Source: Plantago ovata (Eukaryota; Streptophyta; Magnoliopsida; Lamiales; Plantaginaceae). Taken from it: a DNA stretch of 64,000 nt. Where the stretch lies: the NCBI GenBank assembly GCA_028274465.1, contig CM051456.1, forward strand, positions 84,120,753 through 84,184,752, in the 5' to 3' direction. The position numbers and the translations under genes are program-made. Numbering within the stretch: position 1 is the stretch's first letter; every line of letters starts with the position of its first letter. This document shows positions 40,854-50,200 of this stretch, piece after piece. The notes beneath the pieces were generated by a model. It saw nothing but the letters and a program-made list of their open reading frames with translations. It was not told the origin of the DNA and searched no databases.

Positions 40854-42416
40854 ATGTCTTTAGGAGATGCTCCCTTGCTGAAGCTGGAAAATTACGAGAA
40901 ATGGCGAAACAACATGATGTTACATCTTGAGGCCATTAGTGATGAGATGGTCACCGTCATTAATGATGGACCTATGAAGATCACCAAGGTTGAAAGGAGT
41001 TTCCCTCATAGAACCACTGAAGCTGGAAAGGAAACTATCCAATGTGAACCATCAGATACGGTTGTGCCAAAACCAAGAGAGGAATGGAGTTCTGACGAAG
41101 CTAAGAGATTCCGTCTTGATGGCCAAGCAAGAAATATCATCATCAGATCAACTCCGGATACCATACAGTGCAAACTGTGGGGTGCTAAGACTGCTAAGGA
41201 GGCTTGGAAAATGGTTCAAGATCTTTGTGCTGGATCTGACAAGACCAAGGAAAACAAACTTGAAGTACTTAAGCTGAAGTTTCAAAACTTTAAGCAAGGT
41301 GCTAACGAGTCACTGGAAGACTTGGACTTCAGATTCACAACTCTTGTTAGTGAAATGGCAGTGCTGGGTGTTGGAAATCTTTATTCAGATTCTGAGAAAG
41401 TGAAAACTATCATCAAAAGTTTGAATCAAGAATGGATCCATACTCAGAATTTCTATTATAATCAAGGAATGCCTGACATTACACCAACTGAGTTGTTCTC
41501 TCATCTTGCTACTGTCAATTATGAGACAAAGCAAAGAGAAAATGTGTTTGTTGAAAAATCGCAAAACATTGCTCTTGCTGCAAAGCCGTCATCTTCTGAA
41601 AAGAAGAATGATAAAGAGCCTGCTGATGAAAATGCTTTAGTTGTTAAAAACATGAAGAAATTCATCAGTAAGGAACTTGAAAGGCGAAAAGCAAAAGAGA
41701 AGCTGAAAAAGCATCTTAATAACTACCATAAGTACAAGAATGATACTAGCTCGCTGAACAAGCAAGCTCAGCAAGCTACATCATCAGAAGAACCAGCAGT
41801 TGGAAATGATCTATGTTTTTACTGCAAAAAGCCTGGACACTTCAAAGCTAATTGCCCTTTGCTAAAAGGCAAATCTGCTGAAAAGAAGAAGAAGTTCAAA
41901 AGAGCTTTCATTGCTGAAGAAAAGAAGAAGCTTCAAGCAAAAATCGATGCATTGTGCATTGAGACAAGCTCCGAAGACAGTGAGGATGAAAGTTCAGACA
42001 CCGACGATGAAGAAGCCACTCTAGACGTGGAGATTGGCAAAGAAGTGTGTGGAGTAGCTATGGAAGCTTATCCAAATGTGTCGAACTACGAATTCTGCCT
42101 CATGGCCGGTCAGGTAAACGATTCTACCTCTGACTCAGATTCGGAAAGTGAAGACGAGATTGACCTTGACAAGATTCAAGGAGAAATCGAAAGATTTGAG
42201 AAAACTCTCAGCAAACAGCAAGAAAAACTTCAACTTGCTGAAACTCTGACCAAGCAAACTACTGAAAAGTATGTTTTGCTGAAAGAAGAAACAGAAGAAA
42301 AGGATGCTGAAATAAGGCGTCTTAAGAAGTTGATTGCTGAGGCTGCTGAGAAAAATTCTCAAATGGCATTAGAATTAGAAGAGTATCAGTCCTCAATTCT
42401 AAAGTTACTTGCTTAA
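40854..42416 (+). CDS. Copia Gag (SIRE-like)
   Basis: This 520-residue open frame starts MSLGDAPLLKLENYEKWRNN about 110 bp after the primer-binding site. The UBN2/gag-type core (residues about 10-230) contains KLENYEKWRNNMMLHLEAI, AKEAWKMVQDLCAGSDKTKE and KFQNFKQGANESLEDLDFRF. A CCHC zinc knuckle CFYCKKPGHFKANC is at residues about 323-336. An acidic stretch (EDSEDESSDTDDEEA) and a Lys/Glu-rich coiled coil (about 440-510) follow. Gag packages the RNA. TTGCTGA repeats surface in it as Leu-Ala-Glu or Ala-Glu-Lys. Confidence 0.9.
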   Translation: MSLGDAPLLKLENYEKWRNNMMLHLEAISDEMVTVINDGPMKITKVERSFPHRTTEAGKETIQCEPSDTVVPKPREEWSSDEAKRFRLDGQARNIIIRSTPDTIQCKLWGAKTAKEAWKMVQDLCAGSDKTKENKLEVLKLKFQNFKQGANESLEDLDFRFTTLVSEMAVLGVGNLYSDSEKVKTIIKSLNQEWIHTQNFYYNQGMPDITPTELFSHLATVNYETKQRENVFVEKSQNIALAAKPSSSEKKNDKEPADENALVVKNMKKFISKELERRKAKEKLKKHLNNYHKYKNDTSSLNKQAQQATSSEEPAVGNDLCFYCKKPGHFKANCPLLKGKSAEKKKKFKRAFIAEEKKKLQAKIDALCIETSSEDSEDESSDTDDEEATLDVEIGKEVCGVAMEAYPNVSNYEFCLMAGQVNDSTSDSDSESEDEIDLDKIQGEIERFEKTLSKQQEKLQLAETLTKQTTEKYVLLKEETEEKDAEIRRLKKLIAEAAEKNSQMALELEEYQSSILKLLA

Positions 42417-42425
42417 ATCCAAGAA

Positions 42426-43271
42426 ATGAAAAAGATGAAAATCAATTCCAAATCCTATGTGGAAGCAAGTAATACGCTGACTGAACTAAACTCTTATTTG
42501 AGAGATCCATCTCAGAAAGAAGGTTTAGGAGCAACGTGTGAAGGTGATAATGTAGAAATCTTGAGAAAAGATAAATCACCTATCTCCTTTGTACGTACTA
42601 CTGATAGTAGTCCACCAGTGATCTATCAGTTTGGTCAAACTAAGGTTGCTGAAACATGCAATCAAGTACCTATGACCATAAAGCCCGTTGTTGCTACTCA
42701 AAGTAACAAGACTTTAAAAGGAAAACAGGTTGCTGAGAAGCAAACTAGAAAGAAAAAGAATGCCGTGAAGCATTCCGCCAAACAAGTTGCTGAAAAGCAA
42801 GTTGTTAAGTCTAAAGGCAAGATTACCAAGAGTAATCAGAAGTCCTTTGCTGACAAACCTGAATCAAGTAAGGTTGCTGATGCTAAAGCTCAGCATTCTC
42901 CAAAGAGTGGACTCGGTTTCAAAACCAAGCAAAGTCAACTCTTTCATGAGTATAAGCAAAGTCAGCAAAGATACTTCAAAGAGATGAAGAAAACCAAGCC
43001 TAAGAGTTCTGAAAAGACTCCCAACGCTAGGACTAGAAGGAACCTTGCTAGAAAAGAACTTACTGAAAAGTATGTTCAGCAAAAAGGTCAACAGAGCAAG
43101 ACACCACATCAGAAAGTGGATTTGACCAGCACGAGTCAAAAATCTTTCAGCTCAAAACCTCCTAGTTCCTCAGCAAGTAGAAAACAAGTCAAAGTTGAAA
43201 AACTTCAGACTTGGGTTTCCACTGGACGCATTCTTGAACATGTTAATGGACATCCATCATTGGATAATTAA
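42426..43271 (+). CDS. Lys/Gln-rich ORF between gag and pol of the copia element
   Basis: This 281-residue open frame directly after gag has no recognised domain. It is strongly basic (Lys, Arg, Gln) with repeated VAEKQ units around residues 100-125 and a Ser/Lys-rich tail, and is likely disordered. It may be the C-terminal extension of the Gag polyprotein; SIRE-type Gag proteins have long poorly conserved tails. It ends just ahead of the protease-integrase frame. Confidence 0.55.
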   Translation: MKKMKINSKSYVEASNTLTELNSYLRDPSQKEGLGATCEGDNVEILRKDKSPISFVRTTDSSPPVIYQFGQTKVAETCNQVPMTIKPVVATQSNKTLKGKQVAEKQTRKKKNAVKHSAKQVAEKQVVKSKGKITKSNQKSFADKPESSKVADAKAQHSPKSGLGFKTKQSQLFHEYKQSQQRYFKEMKKTKPKSSEKTPNARTRRNLARKELTEKYVQQKGQQSKTPHQKVDLTSTSQKSFSSKPPSSSASRKQVKVEKLQTWVSTGRILEHVNGHPSLDN

Positions 43272-43276
43272 CTTGT

Positions 43277-44635
43277 TTGCTCTTGATTGTGCAGACTCCA
43301 GCCACGGAGACAAACGATGCAATCTGGCACTTTGATAGTGGTTGTGGAAAGCACATGACGGGCAACAAGAATAACCTTATAAACTATAGACGGTGGTCTA
43401 AAGGTCCAACAATAAGGTTTGCTGGTGGAGGCTCCGGATCTACAAAAGGCTATGGTGATGTGAAGTTGGGATGCATAACCATTTCTGGAGTTCTTTATGT
43501 CAAAAATCTTAAGTTTAACCTTTTCAGCATGAGTCAATTTGCTGACAAAGGATACTTCATCGAAATTAAAAGTGATGAATGTAAAATTGTAGATTTTGAG
43601 ACTAAAAAGGTTATAATGATTGCAAGAAGATCAGGAGGCTTGTACACCGTTGATTGGTCTTCAGCAAACGTTGAAAAATGCCTTGTCTCAGATCATGATT
43701 GCCTTGCTGAAAAAGCATGGTTATGGCATAAACGAACAAGTCATCTAAACTTCAAGACGCTGAATAAGCTGTCTAAAAAGGCACTTGTAGTTGGATTACC
43801 TAGGGTTACTTTTAAGAAGGATGGTGTTTGCAATGCATGTCAGCAAGGAAAGCAAACCAAATCTTCTTTCAAGAACAAGGCAGTACCGTCAACTACAAAA
43901 CCTTTACAACTCTTACACATGGACTTGTTTGAATCTTCTTCAACAAGCTATGCTGGTAAGAAGTATGGTCTAGTCGTGGTAGTTGACTATTCAAGATTCA
44001 CTTGGGTAGTATTCATCAAGCACAAATCTGAAACCAAGACTGAAATACCTAACTTGCTGAATAAGCTTGAAGTCATGAAAAATGACAAGGTAAGAGTCAT
44101 AAGGACAGACCATGGTACTGAGTTTGTAAACCAGTACATAACTGAATATTGTACCTCCAAAGGTATTCAACATCAGTTATCCTCAGTAAGGACACCACAG
44201 CAAAATGGTGTTGCTGAACGGAAGAATCGTACCCTAAAAGAAGCCGCAAGAACAATGCTTGCTGACACTAAGATAAGTGAGGCTTACTGGGTTGAAGCGA
44301 TTAATACCGCCTGCTATACTCAGAATAGATGTTTGATTACTAAGGAATACAACAAAACTCCTTATGAATTGTTTGTTGGAAGACCTCCTAACATCACTCA
44401 TCTAAGAGTATTTGGTTGCAAGTGTTTCGTTCTTAACAATGGTAGAGAATACCTAAGAACATTTCAACCAAAGGTAGACGAAGCGATATTTCTTGGCTAC
44501 TCCTTGCATAGTAAAGCTTACAGAGTTTACAACAAAAAGGCACAAAAGATTGAAGAATCTGTGCATGTTGTATTCTACGAAAAGACACAAGGTGTGCCTG
44601 CTGAAGAAGAAATATCAGAATGTATGAAAAGCTAA
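43277..44635 (+). CDS. Protease and integrase of the copia element
   Basis: This 452-residue open frame shows, in order, the retropepsin-like signature WHFDSGCGKHMTG (catalytic Asp in DSG), the GAG-pre-integrase zinc-binding region (LWHKRTSHLNFKTL and CNACQQGKQTK), and the integrase core with Asp in LLHMDLFESS, Asp in VIRTDHGTEF and Glu in QQNGVAERKNRTLKEAARTM. It ends with the copia-type GYSLHSKAYRVYNKK block. Protease cuts the polyprotein and integrase inserts the cDNA. Integrase before RT is the defining copia order. Confidence 0.92.
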   Translation: MLLIVQTPATETNDAIWHFDSGCGKHMTGNKNNLINYRRWSKGPTIRFAGGGSGSTKGYGDVKLGCITISGVLYVKNLKFNLFSMSQFADKGYFIEIKSDECKIVDFETKKVIMIARRSGGLYTVDWSSANVEKCLVSDHDCLAEKAWLWHKRTSHLNFKTLNKLSKKALVVGLPRVTFKKDGVCNACQQGKQTKSSFKNKAVPSTTKPLQLLHMDLFESSSTSYAGKKYGLVVVVDYSRFTWVVFIKHKSETKTEIPNLLNKLEVMKNDKVRVIRTDHGTEFVNQYITEYCTSKGIQHQLSSVRTPQQNGVAERKNRTLKEAARTMLADTKISEAYWVEAINTACYTQNRCLITKEYNKTPYELFVGRPPNITHLRVFGCKCFVLNNGREYLRTFQPKVDEAIFLGYSLHSKAYRVYNKKAQKIEESVHVVFYEKTQGVPAEEEISECMKS

Positions 44636-46163
44636 TCATACATGAGCAAAGAACTGAATCTGATGCTAGGCAAATCAAGTCAATTGAACTAAATGATGAT
44701 TCTGACAATGATTCTCCTCCCCCGAGTCATGACAAGATAAATATAGTTCACGACAAAGAATTTCCAGCAAAAGATGCGGTTGCTCCGGAAGTTGCTGAAA
44801 TTACGCAATCTCCAGTGCCTGCTGATGAAGTACCTCAACCCAGCAATGCTGAACAAGCAGTTGTTGATGATCAAATCTCAGCAGAGACACAAATTCCCAG
44901 TAGTATTGAACAAGTACATACTGAAGAGTCACATGCTGATGAGCAAACGTATCCTGATCCAACAAACAGGAAACCTGTTAATAAATGGATTAGAGATCAT
45001 CCCTCTACGGATATGATTGGCGATATTAATAAACGCCAAGTGACTAGATCCAAAGCTACTCAAGGACTTGCTGAAGAAGCAACTGTCGTAGAAGTAGAAT
45101 CTTTATTCTCTTGCTTTGTTTCAGAAATTGAACCTAAAACCATAGAAGAAGCTTTGAAGCATTCTGAATGGATAAAGGCAATGCAAGAAGAATTGGATCA
45201 ATTTGAAAGAAACAAAGTCTGGAAACTTGTGCCACTTGCTGAAAATAAGAAAGCTATTTGTACAAAGTGGGTGTTCAGAAACAAGCTGAGCGAGTCTGGT
45301 GAAGTAACAAGAAACAAAGCACGCTTAGTTGCTCAAGGTTACTGTCAGACTGAAGGATTGGACTATGATGAGTCTTACGCTCCAGTTGCAAGATTGATGC
45401 AATTAGGCTTTTCTTGGCCTTTGCTGCTCACATGACTTCATTGTTTACCAAATGGATGTTAAGAGTGCATTCTTAAATGGTGGACTTGCTGAAGAAGTCT
45501 ACCTAGAACAACCCCCTGGCTTTGAACTTCCCTCAGAAACCAAGATGGTATATAAGCTTCAGAAAGCTGTATATGGTCTAAAGCAAGCAACAAGAGCATG
45601 GTATGATACCTTAGCTAAATTCTTGCTGGAAAATGGTTTCAAGAAAGGTGAAGTTGACAAAACTCTTTTTACCATGAACCATGATGGTAAATTAATCTTA
45701 GTTCAAATTTATGTGGATGACATAATTTTTGGATCTAGGACAAGCAACTTGTGATGATTTTGCCAAACTCATGACAAATAAGTTTGAAATGAGTATGATG
45801 GGAAAATTGAATTATTTCCTAGGTTGCAAGTCAAGCAACTCAAAGATGGAATATTCATAAATCAAGCAAAGTATGCGAAAGAAATGCTCATAAAGTTTAG
45901 GATCAAAGAGGATGAAGAAACCTGAAAAGATCCCTATGAGTGTTGGTACCAAATTGGGCTATACTAAAGAGGACAAAAGTGTTGAAGAACACAAGTATAG
46001 GAAGCTCATTGGTTCCTTGTTGTATTTAACAGCAAGTAGACCTGACATTCAGTATGCTGTTTGTGTGTGTGCAAGATTCCAATCGGATCCAAGAGAATCA
46101 CACTACAAAAAGGCAATTAAAATACTGAAATATGTTAAAGGTACAGTCAATGTTGGATTATAG
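44620..46163 (+). CDS. RT and start of RNase H of the copia element
   Basis: A Glu/Pro-rich linker (44620-45100) leads into the reverse transcriptase. Recognisable blocks are WIKAMQEELDQFERNKVWKL, CTKWVFRNKL, KARLVAQGYCQTEG, YAPVARL, MDVKSAFLNGGL, YGLKQATRAWYD and the catalytic YVDDIIFG. The connection region KLIGSLLYLTASRPDIQYAV, a copia hallmark, is followed by the start of RNase H near the assembly gap. The enzyme copies element RNA into DNA. The region is broken in several places. Confidence 0.88.
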
Positions 46164-46205
46164 GTATCCAAGATTCTGGACTTGAAATTGGTTGTCTATT
46201 CTGAT

Positions 46206-46305
46206 NNNNNNNNNNNNNNNNNNNNNNNNNNNNNNNNNNNNNNNNNNNNNNNNNNNNNNNNNNNNNNNNNNNNNNNNNNNNNNNNNNNNNNNNNNNNNNN
46301 NNNNN
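46206..46305. other. Assembly gap (100 N)
   Basis: Exactly 100 N, the usual placeholder for a gap of unknown size. It falls in the RNase H region of the copia element, so RNase H cannot be judged. Confidence 0.99.
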
Positions 46306-47529
46306 AAACCCAGCTTGCTGATGGACCCAGTTGCTGAGATAGCAATGGTTCCTGTTCCTGAAGTTGCTGAAACTCAAGAAGCATTATTCAAAGACGCATC
46401 TCTTGATGCTGAGAATACTGGCCCAAGTTCACCCAAGACTTCAATTGACAAAGTCCAGCTTGTACTGGAAGATTTAAGCAAACAAATGGAGTTGGAGATT
46501 GAAGAATCATCCAACAAGTCAATTGATCTCTTCATGACAAGCAGTGAGCTTAAAGGTCAAGATGCTTCTGCTCAACTTGTCAATTCAGAGACAAGGGAGA
46601 TTGCTGAAACCGCACAGCTTTCTCAGTTAGAGCAAAATCAGAAGTCTGCTGAAGAAACAGTCCAAGAAGCTGAAGAAACTGTTAATGCTGAAAGGACTGA
46701 GCCACAACCTGTCCTTCCTCAGCAGGTAGTTAATTCAACCATCAGTAAAACTTCAAATTCTGAAAATTGTTCTTTTGCTAAAATTATTCTTTCTCTACAG
46801 ACTTCTCAAGATACAAGTCAGATGGTTGCTGAAGCCTCTGCACCAGAACCAACACTCCCTGCTCAGCAGGTAGTTAATAATTTTGGTATAAAAACTAAGT
46901 TTGACAGCTTAGTACTTGTGTCTAATTTTAATTTATTTCAGGATGAACAAATGGAGGATGCTACTCAAGCTCCTCATGGAATGGAAATTGTACTACATGA
47001 GCTTGCTGACTCTCAGCAGGTAAATCATGTTTCAGATTTAAACTCTAAAACAATTCTCCAAACCAATCCTGATCTAAATAAAATTCTTTTTCAGGCTCAA
47101 AAGGAGACCACTGAAGTGGTACTCATCACTGAAGATCAGCAAGTAAGTTCTGAAGAACTTTACTTGAGCTTCAAGAGGACAACTTTGTCAAGAGTTGCTA
47201 AGTCCGTCAGCAACTGGCAAAGATATAGGAGAATGGACTTCTCAGATCTTCACCTTCATCTCTCAAATGAGAAAAAGAGATCTTCACTGCTGAAGCTCGA
47301 AACATTTGTCCACTCCATCCTTCCTGAAGAAATGACATATTCTCAGCAAATGAGTTCAAATCTGATTGCTCAAATCAGAGAGAATATGAAGGCCAAATTT
47401 AAGAGTGCCTCTCCAGCTGAACAAGCTGTGATGCTCAAAGGTCTTTTTGTTCCTGTGGTGGCTGATCCCCACAAATTAACTGAGGAAGAGGAAGTGACAA
47501 GTGTTGCTTTTACAAGCACGTTGAGCTAG
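46306..47529 (+). CDS. Env-like/extra region of the copia element, first ORF
   Basis: This open stretch of about 405 residues follows the gap. It is Glu/Gln/Ser-rich with repeated Ala-Glu pairs (from TTGCTGA repeats), then a Lys/Arg/Leu-rich part (KSVSNWQRYRRMDFSDLHL) near the end. No signal peptide or membrane span is seen. Its position between RNase H and the 3' LTR matches the env-like region of SIRE elements, but similarity cannot be shown by eye. Three spaced copies of CTCAGCAGGTA (about 46717, 46861 and 47011; spacing near 145 bp) suggest a degenerate internal repeat. Confidence 0.5.
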   Translation, partial: KPSLLMDPVAEIAMVPVPEVAETQEALFKDASLDAENTGPSSPKTSIDKVQLVLEDLSKQMELEIEESSNKSIDLFMTSSELKGQDASAQLVNSETREIAETAQLSQLEQNQKSAEETVQEAEETVNAERTEPQPVLPQQVVNSTISKTSNSENCSFAKIILSLQTSQDTSQMVAEASAPEPTLPAQQVVNNFGIKTKFDSLVLVSNFNLFQDEQMEDATQAPHGMEIVLHELADSQQVNHVSDLNSKTILQTNPDLNKILFQAQKETTEVVLITEDQQVSSEELYLSFKRTTLSRVAKSVSNWQRYRRMDFSDLHLHLSNEKKRSSLLKLETFVHSILPEEMTYSQQMSSNLIAQIRENMKAKFKSASPAEQAVMLKGLFVPVVADPHKLTEEEEVTSVAFTSTLS

Positions 47530-47825
47530 TCATTCTGACAGATGATGAAGAAGAAGAAGAAGATGAGAACATTCCCACTGATCCCAGTGATGATGAAGGG
47601 AAAGATTCTAAGGACAAGAAGGATGACGATGATGACAATCAAGGTCCAAGTCCTGGTGCTGGTGGATTAAAGTTAACAGCTGCTGAAACTAATTCCTCTG
47701 ACAATCAGCAAGCTGAACAACAACAATCTCAGCAAGAATCTCAACCTCCTCCTGCTGCTGCTGAAAATCAAGCACCTGTACAAGGTGCTGATACTGAAGA
47801 AGAATACGCCAGAAAAAGGGCTGCC

Positions 47826-49940
47826 TTGAAAAATGGCAAGAGTCCAGTTTCTGATGCCAAGGTTACTGAAGAAAACCTTGAAGATGATGAAGAAGATGAA
47901 GATTACCAACGAGCTCTACAAAATAGTCTCGTGATCCATGAAAGGCATACGCAGGATCTGGAAATTGGTGAATCTTCAAGACCAAAATCAAAGGAAGTTC
48001 CATCCCTTCCACTTACTACTGGAGAAACTCCAGTTATTGAGTCTCAAACGTTGCCTTCAACAACTACTCAATTAAAACTAACTACTGGCGAAACTCCAGT
48101 AATTGAGCCCCAAACTCAATTGAAACAACTATCTACTGGTGAAACTCCAGTCGTTGAGTCTGAAGTGTTGCCATTAGCAACTACTCAACAAAAAGGAAGT
48201 GAAGCTACTGACAAAGGCTCCAAAGTCGCTCAACTTGATGAATCTGAGGATGATGATGACTTATCAGAAAATGATGATGATCAATCCAAGAAAGACCCAA
48301 AAGTCGTTCAGATTCCTCCTCCTAATTATCTCACTTATGAAGGAGATTCACTAAGGGCCGAGTTGCTTTTACGAGATGATCAGTTTGCCACTGAACTTAA
48401 GGCTCACTCCTTGACACCTAATTTAGTGCCGTTCCCAAGAGTTGAGGAGTTTAGTCCCAGAATTCTAGCACTAAAGCAAGTCCATGATGCCTGCAAAGCT
48501 GAAGATGAGGCATTGCTTGCTGAGAGCCCACTTGACATTGGAAAGATATTGGCTACAGTGCTGAGACGCACTACAACTTTGACAATAGCTCAGAGAGATA
48601 TAAGTCTTTATCACAAGAGCTATGAAGAAGATGTAAGTCAGGCGCTCAAGCTTGCAAAAACTGCTCTTGTCAAAGCTCAGAATATTATGGATGAGAAGGC
48701 CGCAACAGAGAAAAGACATGAAGAGAACATGATGAACATTCAAAAAGAGTTAGCAACAATGAACTCTGACCAACAAGAAATCATCATGAAGTATAACAGT
48801 CTCAACACTCTTGCTGAAAATTGCAATGAGTTTTATTCTCTGCACATCACTCCGATGTTGCAATCCATGTCTAAGGGGGAAAAGAAGAACACTAGAAAGA
48901 GAAATCAAACCCCTCCTACTCCTACTGCTAATGTGCCACTTCCACTAGAACCTCTTGCTGAAAGAGAGCAAAGTTCTAAAAGACAAGCAGAAACTGAGTT
49001 AAATTCAGCAAGTACCAAAAAGAGAAAAACCGCTGCTGAAACTCAAGATTTCTGTCACAATGAAAGTCATCACAATCTGAATGAAGATGATGAAGAAGAT
49101 GATGACAATCAAACAATAGCTCAAGCCATAAGAGCTAGACCCTTAACAGCCATAACTCCGTCTGGCCACTCAAGGCATTTTTCGTCTGACTCTTCAGCAA
49201 GAGATCAAGACAATGCTAAAACAAGAAGAAGAAGGCAAAGACAGGAAGAGAAAAGGCTGGCCAGCATTGCTATTTACTCCGGCATTGAATATACAAAGAC
49301 CAGCAATGATGAAACCACTCAGAACGTGATCAGAAACATTCATGGTTGTTGGATCCTAAAGCTGGAAGAATTGCTGGTAAATGAGTTCTTTCCTACGGCC
49401 ATTTTGAATCAGATGTTCAAATGGAATGAACTCAAGGTCCAAAGAAAGCAAAGGGAAGAATACCTCCCAAGAAATATTGCTGGGAGATGGTTGAATCTCG
49501 AGGTCCATATAAGAAGAGTTGCCATTGGTAAGACATATAGACAAGAACCAGATCTGATCAAACCACCTGGCATCGCTTACTATGCTGGCCCGGTAACAAA
49601 GAAACCTACGAAGAAACTTGGATTGATTCCTTATGAGTACTTCTATCTCACTGCTAAGGTGCAAGAAGAAGATCTTCTCTGGTTAAGAAAGATTCATCCG
49701 AGAAACATTTCAGATACACAGCTTCTCCATGCTAGCAATTGGGGCATGCATTTGTGGGTAATTAACTACATGGAAATGAATGCCGAAAAGCATCATCATA
49801 CTGCCTGCAAAAATGCAAGAATTCTTCAACTACAAGTCCGTAGGCTTCTGGAAAATTACGAGAAGGATTGTGTTGAATTCACTACTCTTGCTGAGAAGAG
49901 TGTAAGAGAGATTTTGAGAAAATCCTCTGAAAGAGTTTAA
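47826..49940 (+). CDS. Env-like/extra region of the copia element, second ORF
   Basis: This 704-residue open frame is acidic at first (NLEDDEEDEDYQRAL). It then has three imperfect tandem units of TTGETPVIESQ type (about 48012-48165), another acidic stretch (ESEDDDDLSENDDD), long helical segments (residues about 180-350), a basic segment (RKRNQTPPTPT), and a C-terminal Arg/Trp-rich part (RRRRQRQEEKRLAS, then GRWLNLEVHIRRVAIGKTYR). No transmembrane helix is obvious, so calling it an envelope is only positional. The end lies about 250 bp before the polypurine tract. No other domain is recognised. Confidence 0.5.
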   Translation: MKNGKSPVSDAKVTEENLEDDEEDEDYQRALQNSLVIHERHTQDLEIGESSRPKSKEVPSLPLTTGETPVIESQTLPSTTTQLKLTTGETPVIEPQTQLKQLSTGETPVVESEVLPLATTQQKGSEATDKGSKVAQLDESEDDDDLSENDDDQSKKDPKVVQIPPPNYLTYEGDSLRAELLLRDDQFATELKAHSLTPNLVPFPRVEEFSPRILALKQVHDACKAEDEALLAESPLDIGKILATVLRRTTTLTIAQRDISLYHKSYEEDVSQALKLAKTALVKAQNIMDEKAATEKRHEENMMNIQKELATMNSDQQEIIMKYNSLNTLAENCNEFYSLHITPMLQSMSKGEKKNTRKRNQTPPTPTANVPLPLEPLAEREQSSKRQAETELNSASTKKRKTAAETQDFCHNESHHNLNEDDEEDDDNQTIAQAIRARPLTAITPSGHSRHFSSDSSARDQDNAKTRRRRQRQEEKRLASIAIYSGIEYTKTSNDETTQNVIRNIHGCWILKLEELLVNEFFPTAILNQMFKWNELKVQRKQREEYLPRNIAGRWLNLEVHIRRVAIGKTYRQEPDLIKPPGIAYYAGPVTKKPTKKLGLIPYEYFYLTAKVQEEDLLWLRKIHPRNISDTQLLHASNWGMHLWVINYMEMNAEKHHHTACKNARILQLQVRRLLENYEKDCVEFTTLAEKSVREILRKSSERV

Positions 49941-50200
49941 GTCCCTGCAATAGTTTTTGTTAAAGTTTTTGTTTGCTGATTCATTGTTATCTATGCTTTC
50001 TTGTATTCTTATGAATGATAACTTTCAGCAATGAATTCTTTTTGACTCTTATTGGTTTTGATTATGCAACTTACTTATGCTTACTGTTTATTAATTCAAG
50101 TATGCTTGCATTAATCATCTGATTTATTCAACATCAGAAACCTCTAAAAGGGTAACAATTAATTTAGCCATGGATTGCTAACATCAAAAAGGGGGAAATT
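49941..50200 (+). mobile_element. Copia 3' non-coding stretch and polypurine tract
   Basis: A T-rich non-coding stretch ends in CATCAAAAAGGGGGAAATT, the polypurine tract that primes plus-strand DNA, directly ahead of the 3' LTR. Nothing else is seen. Confidence 0.85.

Noticed and set aside
47826-49940. A true viral envelope protein
   Set aside because: Position fits the env-like ORF of SIRE elements, but no signal peptide or membrane span is visible; only a positional label is justified.
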